Assembly: GCA_019307645.1 (NCBI GenBank)
Contig: JAFDJF010000002.1
Coordinates: 1 to 15,483 of the forward strand
Source of the DNA: Deltaproteobacteria bacterium
GTDB lineage: Bacteria; Desulfobacterota; DSM-4660; Desulfatiglandales; Desulfatiglandaceae
Direction: 5' to 3'
Length of the DNA stretch: 15,483 nt
Made by a program: the position numbers and the translations under genes. Positions 6,850 through 13,381 of this stretch are shown one piece after another. The notes under the pieces are model-generated. The model saw only the letters and a program-made list of their open reading frames with translations, did no database searches and was not told the origin of the DNA. Positions within the stretch are counted from its first letter, which is position 1. Every line of letters starts with the position of its first letter.

Positions 6850-7803
6850 ATGTCAGCCATGAATAATTCAACCCCTGAATCAATAATAACCATTGACTGT
6901 GATTACATGTTTCCCCTGTTTGCCGCTTCCTACCTGATGATTGAGGGAGACAGGGCGGCCTTTTTCGAGACCAATACCACTCATGCGGCGCCCCGTCTTT
7001 TGTCTGCCTTGAAGGAGCACCGCCTTGAACCGGATCAGGTGCAGTATATCGTAGTAACTCATATCCACCTGGATCACTCCGGCGGGGCCACACTGCTGGC
7101 CAAAATGTGTCCTAACGCAACTATCCTGGCCCATGACAAAGCAGCCAAACACATTATTGACCCTGAAAAACTCATCAAAGGGGCCATCCGTGTTTACGGA
7201 GAAACTGAGTTCCAGAGATTATTCGGACAAATCAACGGCATTGAAGCCCGGCGGGTCCGTATCATGGAAGATGGGGAAAAACTTCGCTTTGGCAACAGAG
7301 AACTTGAGTTCATATACACTGCAGGCCACGCCTGGCACCACTTTTGTATCTATGACTCGGAGACTCAAGGCGTGTTTGCCGGCGATTCCTTTGGGTTAGG
7401 TTATCCAATCCTGAATCAGGGCAACCCTCCGTTTATCTTCCCGTCCACCAGCCCCATAGGCTTCAACCCGTCCGAAGCCCGTAAAAGCATCGAGAAAATC
7501 CTCAATACCGGCGCCAACCGGGTCTACTTGACCCATTATGGCGTTTTTGAAGATGTGGTGAAAAATGCCGAAATCCTTTTGGGCTATATCGATGATATGG
7601 AAATGATTCTTAATAAAGCGATTGACTCGAAGCTCAAAGGAAATGCCCTGGAAAAATTTTGTCTCAGGGAAATGACAGGGTTCTTTGAAAAGGAGCTGAA
7701 ACTGAGGGGTCTTGAACATGCCGGTCTGATCAAGGATCTACTGAAAACAGACCTCGATCTCAATGCCAGGGGTATTGCTCTGGTAGCCGAACAAAGTCAA
7801 TAA
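6850..7803 (+). CDS. MBL-fold metallo-hydrolase
   Basis: A 317-residue protein with a complete metallo-beta-lactamase-fold metal set: H71-x-H73-x-D75-H76 in THIHLDHSGG, H160 in AGHAWHHF, D179 in AGDSFG, and H229 in LTHYG. This predicts a two-metal (Zn or Fe) hydrolase or oxidoreductase site. The overall layout, with a helical C-terminal tail after LTHYG, suits small cytoplasmic hydrolases; the substrate is unknown. The start at 6850 (MSAMNNST) has a weak GAGAG upstream. An in-frame ATG at 6760 would add 30 residues unlike the family and overlaps the predicted -10 box. It is the only complete plus-strand gene in the window, divergent from the kinase-like gene and convergent with the SIMPL gene. 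Confidence 0.85.
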   Translation: MSAMNNSTPESIITIDCDYMFPLFAASYLMIEGDRAAFFETNTTHAAPRLLSALKEHRLEPDQVQYIVVTHIHLDHSGGATLLAKMCPNATILAHDKAAKHIIDPEKLIKGAIRVYGETEFQRLFGQINGIEARRVRIMEDGEKLRFGNRELEFIYTAGHAWHHFCIYDSETQGVFAGDSFGLGYPILNQGNPPFIFPSTSPIGFNPSEARKSIEKILNTGANRVYLTHYGVFEDVVKNAEILLGYIDDMEMILNKAIDSKLKGNALEKFCLREMTGFFEKELKLRGLEHAGLIKDLLKTDLDLNARGIALVAEQSQ

Positions 7804-7915
7804 CCAACTATAAAAGGCCTCAGTCAATAAAACAGTGCCAAGGGCTCGCGCACGGAGGTCCAGAGCGAAAGAGCTGAACAACCGTGAATCCCGGCGGCGG
7901 CGGGAAACCTAACAA

Positions 7916-7927
7916 CCTGAGTAGTTA
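7916..7927 (-). repeat. TAACTACTCAGG motif at the SIMPL gene end
   Basis: On the minus strand TAACTACTCAGG directly follows the TAA stop of the SIMPL gene. The same 12-mer leads the heptad repeats at 11700 and, less its last base, at 15151; it occurs with one change at 4341. The rest of the 124-bp convergent spacer holds a short GC-rich hairpin at about 7888-7904 with no T-run, and GGGCTCGCGCA at 7842-7852 that resembles a family-B end. Confidence 0.55.
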
Positions 7928-8647
7928 TTAATCTGACAGGTAATATTCTAATGTAGCAACAACCCTTACTTTTTTTATGTATGGGGTGTTGCTGTCTCTG
8001 TTTGTAATGGAAAACTGGCCTTGTCTGGCACGCTTTATTTTTCCAAGCCTGCTGTTGGAGTCCTTTGCAAATTTTTCGGCAACTTCTCTGGCCTTCTTGG
8101 TCGCCGCTTCTATCATCTCCGGTTTTATTCTGTTCAACTCTGTAAAAAGATATTCTGTCCTTGTCTGATAGTCTTGTCCTCCAATGGCAATGCCCTGTTT
8201 TCCAAGTTCTACAAGTTTTTTCATGGTTTCTCTTATGGAATCAACTTTGGTTGTGTACACGGTTATCGTAGAACTTGCCGTATACCTGAATTTGACCTTG
8301 TTCATGTCTACATATCCTTGAGCCTGTCGATCAAGAATCGCCGGCGCCAAAATCGATATCTCATTCTCCTCAAAACCATTTTTCTTTAAAAAGGCAATAA
8401 TTAATTCCGTCTTCTGCTGGACAACAGAATACAAATGGCTCAAATCATTATCCGCCTCACTAAACTTTATGGGCCAAATTGCCTTGTTAGCCGGCACCTC
8501 CCGTTCAGATAACCCCTTGACTGTGACTGTTCTATCTAATGCCTTTATGCGAATGACACTGCTGGAAATCAAGTATCCAAGAACGATCAGGCCAAGGCAT
8601 AAAAAAGCGCCCAAAATAATCGCTTCAGCAATTTTATTGTTATTCAT
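7928..8647 (-). CDS. SIMPL (DUF541) domain protein, membrane-anchored
   Basis: A 239-residue protein with an N-terminal hydrophobic segment (AEAIILGAFLCLGLIVLGYL) that should act as an uncleaved anchor. A SIMPL/DUF541 domain follows: RTVTVKGLSEREVPANKAIWPI at the start, helical repeats, FRYTASSTITVYTTKVDSI, then AATKKAREVAEKFAKDSNSRLGKI and a final strand VRVVATLEYYL. SIMPL proteins include E. coli YggE, linked to oxidative-stress tolerance, and bacterial periplasmic proteins that assemble into rings. The exact role is not known. The start at 8647 follows GGGAGG. A palindrome related to the family-A repeat lies 26-60 bases upstream, in its probable leader. Confidence 0.85.
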   Translation of the reverse strand: MNNNKIAEAIILGAFLCLGLIVLGYLISSSVIRIKALDRTVTVKGLSEREVPANKAIWPIKFSEADNDLSHLYSVVQQKTELIIAFLKKNGFEENEISILAPAILDRQAQGYVDMNKVKFRYTASSTITVYTTKVDSIRETMKKLVELGKQGIAIGGQDYQTRTEYLFTELNRIKPEMIEAATKKAREVAEKFAKDSNSRLGKIKRARQGQFSITNRDSNTPYIKKVRVVATLEYYLSD

Positions 8648-8672
8648 CTCTTCATACCTCCCTTACCCAAAG

Positions 8673-8707
8673 ATTTATGCAACGTTAGGGTTTATAGGCC
8701 CAACGTT
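8673..8707 (-). repeat. Family-A end fragment forming a palindrome
   Basis: TTTATGCAACGTTAGGG at 8674-8690 is identical to the right end of the element at 27-216. CAACGTTAGGG then pairs with GGCCCAACGTTG across a short T/A-rich loop to make a compact hairpin at 8680-8707. It sits upstream of the SIMPL gene and may be an insertion remnant or a leader hairpin. The rest of the 360-bp spacer 8648-9007 holds a short GGGTTCGC at 8777-8784 and the family-B element. Confidence 0.6.
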
Positions 8708-8810
8708 GATCTGGAAGGCCCATTTCCTGGTGTTGCGGTCTCCTGAAACGAAATTTGCCCCGGGACTCGCGTTAAGGGTTCGCTAAAAGTGTTACCATCC
8801 TGAGACCAAA

Positions 8811-8989
8811 GGGTTCGCGCAAAAATAAATTTACATTTTGGCGCTCAGATTTAGGCTAATATTGACATATTTATGAAGAGCAAAAGGCGCAGTAATAGTG
8901 GACTATTTCAAGGTTTTTGATCTTCATAATATGTCAAGAGTGACCTGAAGATGAGATGCCAAAATGTGAAGTTATTTTTGCGCGAGCCC
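8811..8989. repeat. 179-bp MITE-like element with long inverted ends (family B, full form)
   Basis: The left end GGGTTCGCGCAAAAATAAAT and the right end (reverse complement GGGCTCGCGCAAAAATAACT) stay alignable for about 75 bp, including TTGACATATT.ATGAAGA.CAAAA in both arms. AAA flanks both sides (8808-8810 and 8990-8992), a candidate 3-bp target duplication. It has no coding capacity. The left arm matches the solo copy at 3119-3197. The outer edge lies 18 bases from the stop codon of the PurF-like gene. Confidence 0.8.
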
Positions 8990-9007
8990 AAAGTATCAGA
9001 CGAATTG

Positions 9008-10486
9008 TTACTCATTTCGATAACGGTGAAATTTTTCCACTTCCTCCTTCAGCCAGTCGGGCCAAAATTCCGGATCAATGGGATAGCTGGCATCCAGCGC
9101 CTGGAACGAACCGTCGCCGGCAACTTTTCGAATCCTCTCCAGAAGATTGTATCTGACCTCATCAACCCCCACCAAACCTGCCACGGCTTTGTTGATTTCA
9201 TCAAGCGTTTTGTCATAGGGGTTGTCATCTTTGAAGGCCCTCTGGGCGGCAAGCTCATGAAGACAAGCAATGCCCCGGTCCCATTCTTTGAATGAAGGGA
9301 AAAACATGGGCCCAAAGGAAATCCAGAACTCGATGAATTTCGCCCCTGCATTATATACGACCCAAACAGAGCCCCCTTCACTCACACTTCCTCTGACAAT
9401 ACTGTCATCTCCCATGGCAATGCATTTGTCTTTTAACAAAGAATCAATACCCCCGAACTTCAGCCCAACCTCTTTTGATCGCGTATTCCGTTCACCTTCC
9501 TGGAATGTTCTGACAGCCTGGGGAAGTTTGATCAGGGCAGGGAGCAACTGCTTTTCGAGTCCTTCTGCGATTCCAACAGTAACGCCCCATCCGGATTCAG
9601 GGTTGGGAATAACCACATCCGCACTCGAGTCTTTATAATAATCCGTCAACTCCAGGCCCAGTTCTCTTCTTATCTGAAATATTTCTTTACCCCTGAACAC
9701 TGAAGCCACATTTCCAAAATAAACCCCCTGAAAGATGTCCGGCATCATGGGTTCTTCCCTGAGTCTCTTTGTTTCAATTCCCCCGGAGGAGCATATGGTC
9801 ATCTCCGCGCCATCATATTCTTTTTCAGTATGCCCGTTTAATCGCCTGTGGGAGCATGACTCAGAACTTGCAACAAACGTTCCGTCAATGGTTGCATAAC
9901 AGAAAGGCTCAAAGGCCCTTGCATCATTTAAGGCAATAAGGCTTGTTTCTTTGCCATCATGGACCAGTGCTGTCAGGGCAAAGGTTGCCCTGCCCTTGAG
10001 TTTTTCTATAAGCCTTTCTCCTGCTTCGAATGTAATCCCTTCCCGGGTGATAAATTTGTGCAGTAAGGCCCCAATAATTTCAGTTTTATTACTGGTCTGC
10101 AAATTGTAACCCGCTTCAAGCTCGGCCCTGAGGTCGTCATCTTTGATGAGATAACCATCCATTGTCAGGACGACACGGTAGTCGGAACTGAATCTTGGCA
10201 GGATTCCTATGGGCTCAACATTTGTTTTTTCAGCGATTTTTCTTTTGGTATAGCCGATATTCCCGATAGCAGCCATTGGTTCCAGATCCTGCAGGGTCCT
10301 GATGTTGTCATTATCGATCACTTCAGCGATCCTGCCCAGGCCTTTGTGAATATAGATACCCTTCCGGTTTCCCACCGCAAGTCCCGTACTGGCCTTTCCC
10401 CTGTGCTGACATGCACCTGTTGCGAGAAATGTTTTAGCTACAAGTTCACTATCTTCCGGGCCATAAATACCAACAATTCCGTCCAT
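9008..10486 (-). CDS. PurF-like protein with a degenerate glutaminase domain
   Basis: A 492-residue protein aligning end to end with amidophosphoribosyltransferase (E. coli PurF is 505). N-terminal landmarks remain: GIVGIYG, QHRG at 27-30, VASSES near 206. The phosphoribosyltransferase half keeps DVVIPNPESG (290-299), AVRTFQ and the PRPP-binding GDDSIVRGS (359-367). The N-terminal nucleophile cysteine of class II glutaminases is replaced: the protein reads Met-Asp-Gly, not Met-Cys-Gly. The GHVRYPT loop is GNIGYTK, HNGNL is MDGYL, and the SDSE block is SNKTE. These changes should abolish glutamine hydrolysis. It might use free ammonia, bind PRPP without this reaction, or be regulatory. The start at 10486 is firm (GGAGG nine bases upstream). 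No other purine genes are nearby. Confidence 0.85.
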   Translation of the reverse strand: MDGIVGIYGPEDSELVAKTFLATGACQHRGKASTGLAVGNRKGIYIHKGLGRIAEVIDNDNIRTLQDLEPMAAIGNIGYTKRKIAEKTNVEPIGILPRFSSDYRVVLTMDGYLIKDDDLRAELEAGYNLQTSNKTEIIGALLHKFITREGITFEAGERLIEKLKGRATFALTALVHDGKETSLIALNDARAFEPFCYATIDGTFVASSESCSHRRLNGHTEKEYDGAEMTICSSGGIETKRLREEPMMPDIFQGVYFGNVASVFRGKEIFQIRRELGLELTDYYKDSSADVVIPNPESGWGVTVGIAEGLEKQLLPALIKLPQAVRTFQEGERNTRSKEVGLKFGGIDSLLKDKCIAMGDDSIVRGSVSEGGSVWVVYNAGAKFIEFWISFGPMFFPSFKEWDRGIACLHELAAQRAFKDDNPYDKTLDEINKAVAGLVGVDEVRYNLLERIRKVAGDGSFQALDASYPIDPEFWPDWLKEEVEKFHRYRNE

Positions 10487-10574
10487 TCCTGTTTTCCTCC
10501 GGGATTATATTGTTCCAACCCATACCACCGACTATTAAAATTTTCAGTACCACTAATATATTTTTAGTTCCGCC

Positions 10575-10603
10575 AATATAGAAAAGGGCTAAATATGAGT
10601 CAA
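10575..10603 (-). promoter_or_regulatory. Predicted sigma-70 promoter for the PurF-like gene
   Basis: Read on the minus strand: TTGACT at 10598-10603, a 17-base spacer, and TATATT at 10575-10580, which is good spacing and near-consensus. The expected start is near 10568, giving a leader of about 80 bases. Two imperfect 16-bp direct repeats (AGTACCACTAATATAT and AGTTCCGCCAATATAG) cover the -10 and the start, and could be an operator. The PurF-like gene is thus likely transcribed apart from the redox genes upstream. Confidence 0.5.
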
Positions 10604-10716
10604 GGAGAAAGCCAGGACTCGATCGCGAAAACACCAAATAGAACCCCGGGTTTTGCATGCTCCTACCCTCCGGCGGTGGCTTGATCTTGAAAACACATTT
10701 CATATTTGGGCAGGAA

Positions 10717-11211
10717 CTAATTCGAGGAGAGATTTTCCAGGATACTGCCGCTTTGCCTGACGCACCACTTTCTGGAATTATCAAAAAAAAGGATCTGGAG
10801 ACCAAGAAAGAAAGAAACAATGTCTCGAATAAGAAGCTGTACTACAGAAAAGGTATCCCCGGCGGCGCCAAAGGAAAAACAGCCACAATCGAACTCATGA
10901 CCCCGTATAAGGTTAATGGATATGGCAACAATAAAGGCAAAAAGTATTGCATTTATTATCAGTACGGCAGATCGGGGGTAGATCCCGAGGATCAGAGCAA
11001 TACCGGCAAAAAACTCCAGGAAAGGCAAAATTATGGCGATCAGGTTTATGGAAAAGTCCGGAAAAAGATAGTACCCGTAAATTATTTTTGCAAAATGTGC
11101 CGGTTCGACAATCTTGTGATAGCACGCAAAGAGGAACATTCCTCCCAAAACCCAGCGTGCAATCAACTCAAACCAGGTATTTTGAAATAAGCTTTTCAAT
11201 TTATTGCTCAA
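10717..11211 (-). CDS. MauE/DoxX family redox-associated membrane protein
   Basis: A 164-residue integral membrane protein with about four hydrophobic helices (approximately residues 15-30, 52-76, 80-102 and 120-142). It has the DoxX-type N-terminal motif YHKIVEPAHFAKIIYGY and a paired cysteine motif FDCGCFSFG (C109 and C111) like that of MauE-type proteins. Such proteins work with thioredoxin-like partners in thiol-disulfide chemistry at the membrane. The start at 11211 is a TTG overlapping the TAA of the rhodanese gene by 11 bases, which suggests translational coupling; a purine-rich GAAGAAGGG lies upstream. It is the last member of a thioredoxin-rhodanese-MauE run. Confidence 0.8.
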   Translation of the reverse strand: MSNKLKSLFQNTWFELIARWVLGGMFLFACYHKIVEPAHFAKIIYGYYLFPDFSINLIAIILPFLEFFAGIALILGIYPRSAVLIINAILFAFIVAISINLIRGHEFDCGCFSFGAAGDTFSVVQLLIRDIVSFFLGLQILFFDNSRKWCVRQSGSILENLSSN

Positions 11212-11695
11212 GCGGAAACCCTTCTTCTTCCCAGACCGGATAGCCGTCTATAAAAACCCTTACATCTGTGTAACCTTCATCCAGCAGGCACTGTGCCAGC
11301 ACATGGCTGTCATCACACTCCCTTCCGGAGCAATAGGTAACAATCATCATATGGGTTGGAAATTCATCCTTAAATTCATGTTTAAGCTCTTCAAATTGCC
11401 AGACAGGTAAGGATACGGCACCTTTTATGCGTCCGTCTCTATAATCCTCTTCAGCACGGGCATCGATAAAAATGGCACCGCTGTCGTAAAGCGCCTTTGC
11501 GGTGAAAATATCGCCGATCTCAAGTTCGTGGAAAACAACATCGTCCTTAGGTTTAGCCGTAATAACGCCCTGAGATGTGTCCCAGTCCCCGAAAAAGGCA
11601 ATACCTTTTGGGGAAAAAGCATTTGCGGTAAATGCAGTGATGACGGCAATCCCCAGAAGTACGACAAGTTCTCTTGTGATTTCTTTTAAAGGCAT
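11201..11695 (-). CDS. Membrane-anchored rhodanese-like sulfurtransferase
   Basis: A 164-residue protein. Residues ~8-27 are hydrophobic (ELVVLLGIAVITAFTANAF) and form a signal anchor or signal peptide, followed by a single rhodanese domain. The domain shows FIDARAEEDYRDGRIKGA, LPVWQFEEL, and the active-site loop YCSGREC with the catalytic cysteine at 122 and a second cysteine at 127. It ends in VFIDGYPVWEEEGFPL. Rhodaneses move sulfane sulfur through a cysteine persulfide. Export to the periplasm is inferred. The start at 11695 (MPLKEI) is chosen over a TTG at 11734, which would overlap the thioredoxin gene and add residues read from repeat sequence. Confidence 0.85.
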   Translation of the reverse strand: MPLKEITRELVVLLGIAVITAFTANAFSPKGIAFFGDWDTSQGVITAKPKDDVVFHELEIGDIFTAKALYDSGAIFIDARAEEDYRDGRIKGAVSLPVWQFEELKHEFKDEFPTHMMIVTYCSGRECDDSHVLAQCLLDEGYTDVRVFIDGYPVWEEEGFPLEQ

Positions 11696-11699
11696 AAGA

Positions 11700-11724
11700 T
11701 AACTACTCAGGTTATAAGGTTCAC
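11700..11724 (+). repeat. TAACTACTCAGG plus heptad at the thioredoxin-rhodanese junction
   Basis: TAACTACTCAGG at 11700-11711 is followed by TTATAAGGTTCAC. The TGA stop of the thioredoxin gene (11721-11723 on the minus strand) is read from the GGTTCAC heptad itself. The motif also fills the short gap before the rhodanese start, so it forms that gene's ribosome-binding region. Confidence 0.65.
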
Positions 11725-12212
11725 AATTCAGCAAACCATTTCTTAAGCTTGGCTCTTGGCGGCACCTTGCCTACAGACGTGACCTTCCCGTTTATTATCA
11801 ACCCCGGAGTTCCCATCACCCCATATCTTCCAATCTCTTTTATGTCTCTCACATGCTCCACATCAGCAGATAAATTCATTTCGCAAAGCACCTCAATTAC
11901 TTCCCGTTCAAGCCGATCACACTGATTGCATCCGGGACCCAGGACCTTTATCACCAGGCCTTCAGGGGCATCTTCATTATATGGTTTTCCAATGAATTTC
12001 TTGAACTCGCGCAAAAAAGCCCTGCCATAACTTTCCTTTGCACTGTTGGAGATGTAGTTCTTTTTGGAGAGCCGCTTTAAAAGCTCGGCTATAATTTCAT
12101 CATCAGGCCTTTCCGCATAATCTCCTGCCATTTCTTCCATGACATTTTTGACGCCCATGATGCCTACACTGTGTTTATCAACCTTTATCTGTATAATATC
12201 ATCCTGTGACAT
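11721..12212 (-). CDS. Thioredoxin-family protein with N-terminal extension
   Basis: A 163-residue protein. Residues 86-163 form a small thioredoxin domain of the redox-active disulfide type: LVIKVLGPGCNQCDRLE with CxxC at 95-98, and a cis-proline in MGTPGLIING near 136. Residues 1-80 are a charged, mostly helical extension (VKNVMEEMAGDY, DEIIAELLKRLS, AFLREFKKFIG) of unknown role. No signal peptide is seen, so it should be cytoplasmic. It starts 40 bases after trmJ and is followed by the rhodanese and MauE genes, which suggests it reduces or relays electrons to them. A clear Shine-Dalgarno is not visible. Confidence 0.85.
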   Translation of the reverse strand: MSQDDIIQIKVDKHSVGIMGVKNVMEEMAGDYAERPDDEIIAELLKRLSKKNYISNSAKESYGRAFLREFKKFIGKPYNEDAPEGLVIKVLGPGCNQCDRLEREVIEVLCEMNLSADVEHVRDIKEIGRYGVMGTPGLIINGKVTSVGKVPPRAKLKKWFAEL

Positions 12213-12252
12213 AATGTGCTTGCTCTAACCTGTTATCCAGCCATCTTTCAAA

Positions 12253-13020
12253 TCAGAGGCCTCCCTCTTTCTCTTTTTCCCTCTGCAATTTCTCCAGCTG
12301 TTCCGCATACCAGTTCATCTGACGGCATATGCCCCTTATGACCCTGACTTCCACCGCCCTAAGGGGGAGCCTGGACAGAAAGCGGCGAACACGGAGCATC
12401 CAGTGTTCCGGGTTCTGGGGATTAAGAAACCCGATCTTCTTGAGGACATCGCCGAGGTGTTCATACATGCCTTCCAGTTCGAACCTGTTTGCAAGGCGTG
12501 GCTCCGACCTGGGCATTGTCTCCTGACCGGCCATGAAAAGCTCGTAGCAGAGGATCATCACTGCCTGTGCAAGATTCAAAGAAGGGAAGCGTGCCGTGGG
12601 TATTGTGGCGATGGTGTGGCAGCAGCGGAGCTGCTCATTTGTCAGGCCGCTGTCTTCAGGGCCGAAAAGAACGGCTACAAGGTTTTCCTGAGAGATCGGG
12701 ATGAGATCATTCGCCAGGCGCCGCGGCCGTGTCATGGCCGGACGGTGGGCACCGATGCGTGCCGTTGTTCCCACCACATACTGAAAAGGCCCCAGCGCCT
12801 CTTTCAGGTCGTTGTAGACTTCCCTTTCTTTAATAATATCAACAGAAGAACCGGTAGCAGGTTTGAGCATGCGGGAAAGATCGCAATTCCTGGGCTCCAC
12901 AAGTATAAGCCGGCTCAGACCCATGTTATTCATGGCACGGGCCACGGACCCGATGTTTTCGGGGATCTGGGTCTGCGCAAGCACAATTGCGATATTGTCC
13001 AGCTTAACTTTTGCGGTCAT
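12253..13020 (-). CDS. trmJ: tRNA (cytidine/uridine-2'-O-)-methyltransferase TrmJ
   Basis: A 255-residue SPOUT-class RNA methyltransferase. The three family motifs are present: NIGSVARAM (22-30), LFGPEDSGLTNEQL (117-130) and SLNLAQAVMILCYEL (146-160), which together form the knotted SAM-binding site. The C-terminal helical extension (residues ~180-255) is usual for TrmJ, which methylates the 2'-hydroxyl of position 32 in tRNAs. Motif 2 reads GPEDSGL, as in TrmJ-type members. The start at 13020 overlaps the end of the 75-aa gene by 17 bases, implying translational coupling. A 40-base gap separates it from the thioredoxin gene. Confidence 0.88.
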   Translation of the reverse strand: MTAKVKLDNIAIVLAQTQIPENIGSVARAMNNMGLSRLILVEPRNCDLSRMLKPATGSSVDIIKEREVYNDLKEALGPFQYVVGTTARIGAHRPAMTRPRRLANDLIPISQENLVAVLFGPEDSGLTNEQLRCCHTIATIPTARFPSLNLAQAVMILCYELFMAGQETMPRSEPRLANRFELEGMYEHLGDVLKKIGFLNPQNPEHWMLRVRRFLSRLPLRAVEVRVIRGICRQMNWYAEQLEKLQREKEKEGGL

Positions 13021-13231
13021 TCTGCAGGATTGTTAGGATTTCCGCCGTGAGTTCTTCATTGTCAAAAGAGAAGGTTACAGTCCCGTGATCAATTTCAAAA
13101 GAAACCAGAAAGCAGTCATATTCCTCAGCCACTTCAAGCAAAGTGCTCTTGAAACGGATGACCTTCGGATGATCCAGGCTATTGACATCCTCGGGAAACA
13201 TATCGACTTCTATATAACCGGAAGGTTCCAT
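13004..13231 (-). CDS. Conserved-looking small protein upstream of trmJ, 75 aa
   Basis: I do not recognise a named family. The protein is acidic and soluble, with no signal peptide and one cysteine. Predicted strands alternate with one helix: GYIEVDMFPED, HPKVIRFKSTLLEVAEEYDCFLVSFEIDHGTVTFSF, then a short helix ELTAEILTILQ. The start at 13231 follows GAGGTGTA, a good ribosome binding site. Its end overlaps the start of trmJ, which supports a real, co-translated gene. A 9-bp inverted repeat (GGTACAAGG at 13274-13282 and CCTTGTACC at 13328-13336) lies in its upstream region. Confidence 0.7.
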   Translation of the reverse strand: MEPSGYIEVDMFPEDVNSLDHPKVIRFKSTLLEVAEEYDCFLVSFEIDHGTVTFSFDNEELTAEILTILQNDRKS

Positions 13232-13340
13232 TACACCTCATATATGTGTGGTTGACGCAAAAAACAGGTATGAGGTACAAGGGATCCGGTATACGGTCTA
13301 TTTTAAACGCATGGGATATAAGATTTACCTTGTACCCTAA

Positions 13341-13381
13341 GGGCTCGCACAAAAATAAATTCACATTTTTTGCGCGAACCC
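13341..13381. repeat. 41-bp palindromic element (family B, short form)
   Basis: Same length and arm arrangement as 1121-1161, differing at a few bases. It is flanked by TAA on both sides (13338-13340 and 13382-13384). On the minus strand the RNA folds into a 15-bp stem using two G-U pairs, while the plus-strand RNA would have two mismatches. Its outer G is the last base of the MFS gene's TAG stop. Confidence 0.78.

Noticed and set aside
7888..7904. Terminator hairpin between the convergent MBL-fold and SIMPL genes
   Set aside because: The stem is only 5 bp with a GC-rich loop and no T-run on either strand.
8855..8930. TTGACA inside the family-B arms as a promoter
   Set aside because: No plausible -10 box lies 15-19 bases downstream in either arm.
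10487..10716. Purine or PRPP riboswitch in front of the PurF-like gene
   Set aside because: I could not find the conserved purine- or PRPP-aptamer elements in the leader; only promoter-like sequence and direct repeats are seen.
10657..11190. Open frame of 177 codons on the plus strand
   Set aside because: Antisense to the MauE/DoxX gene; Lys-rich low-complexity translation without domain features.
12403..13050. Open frame of 215 codons on the plus strand
   Set aside because: Lies antisense to trmJ, which has clear SPOUT motifs; this is a shadow frame.
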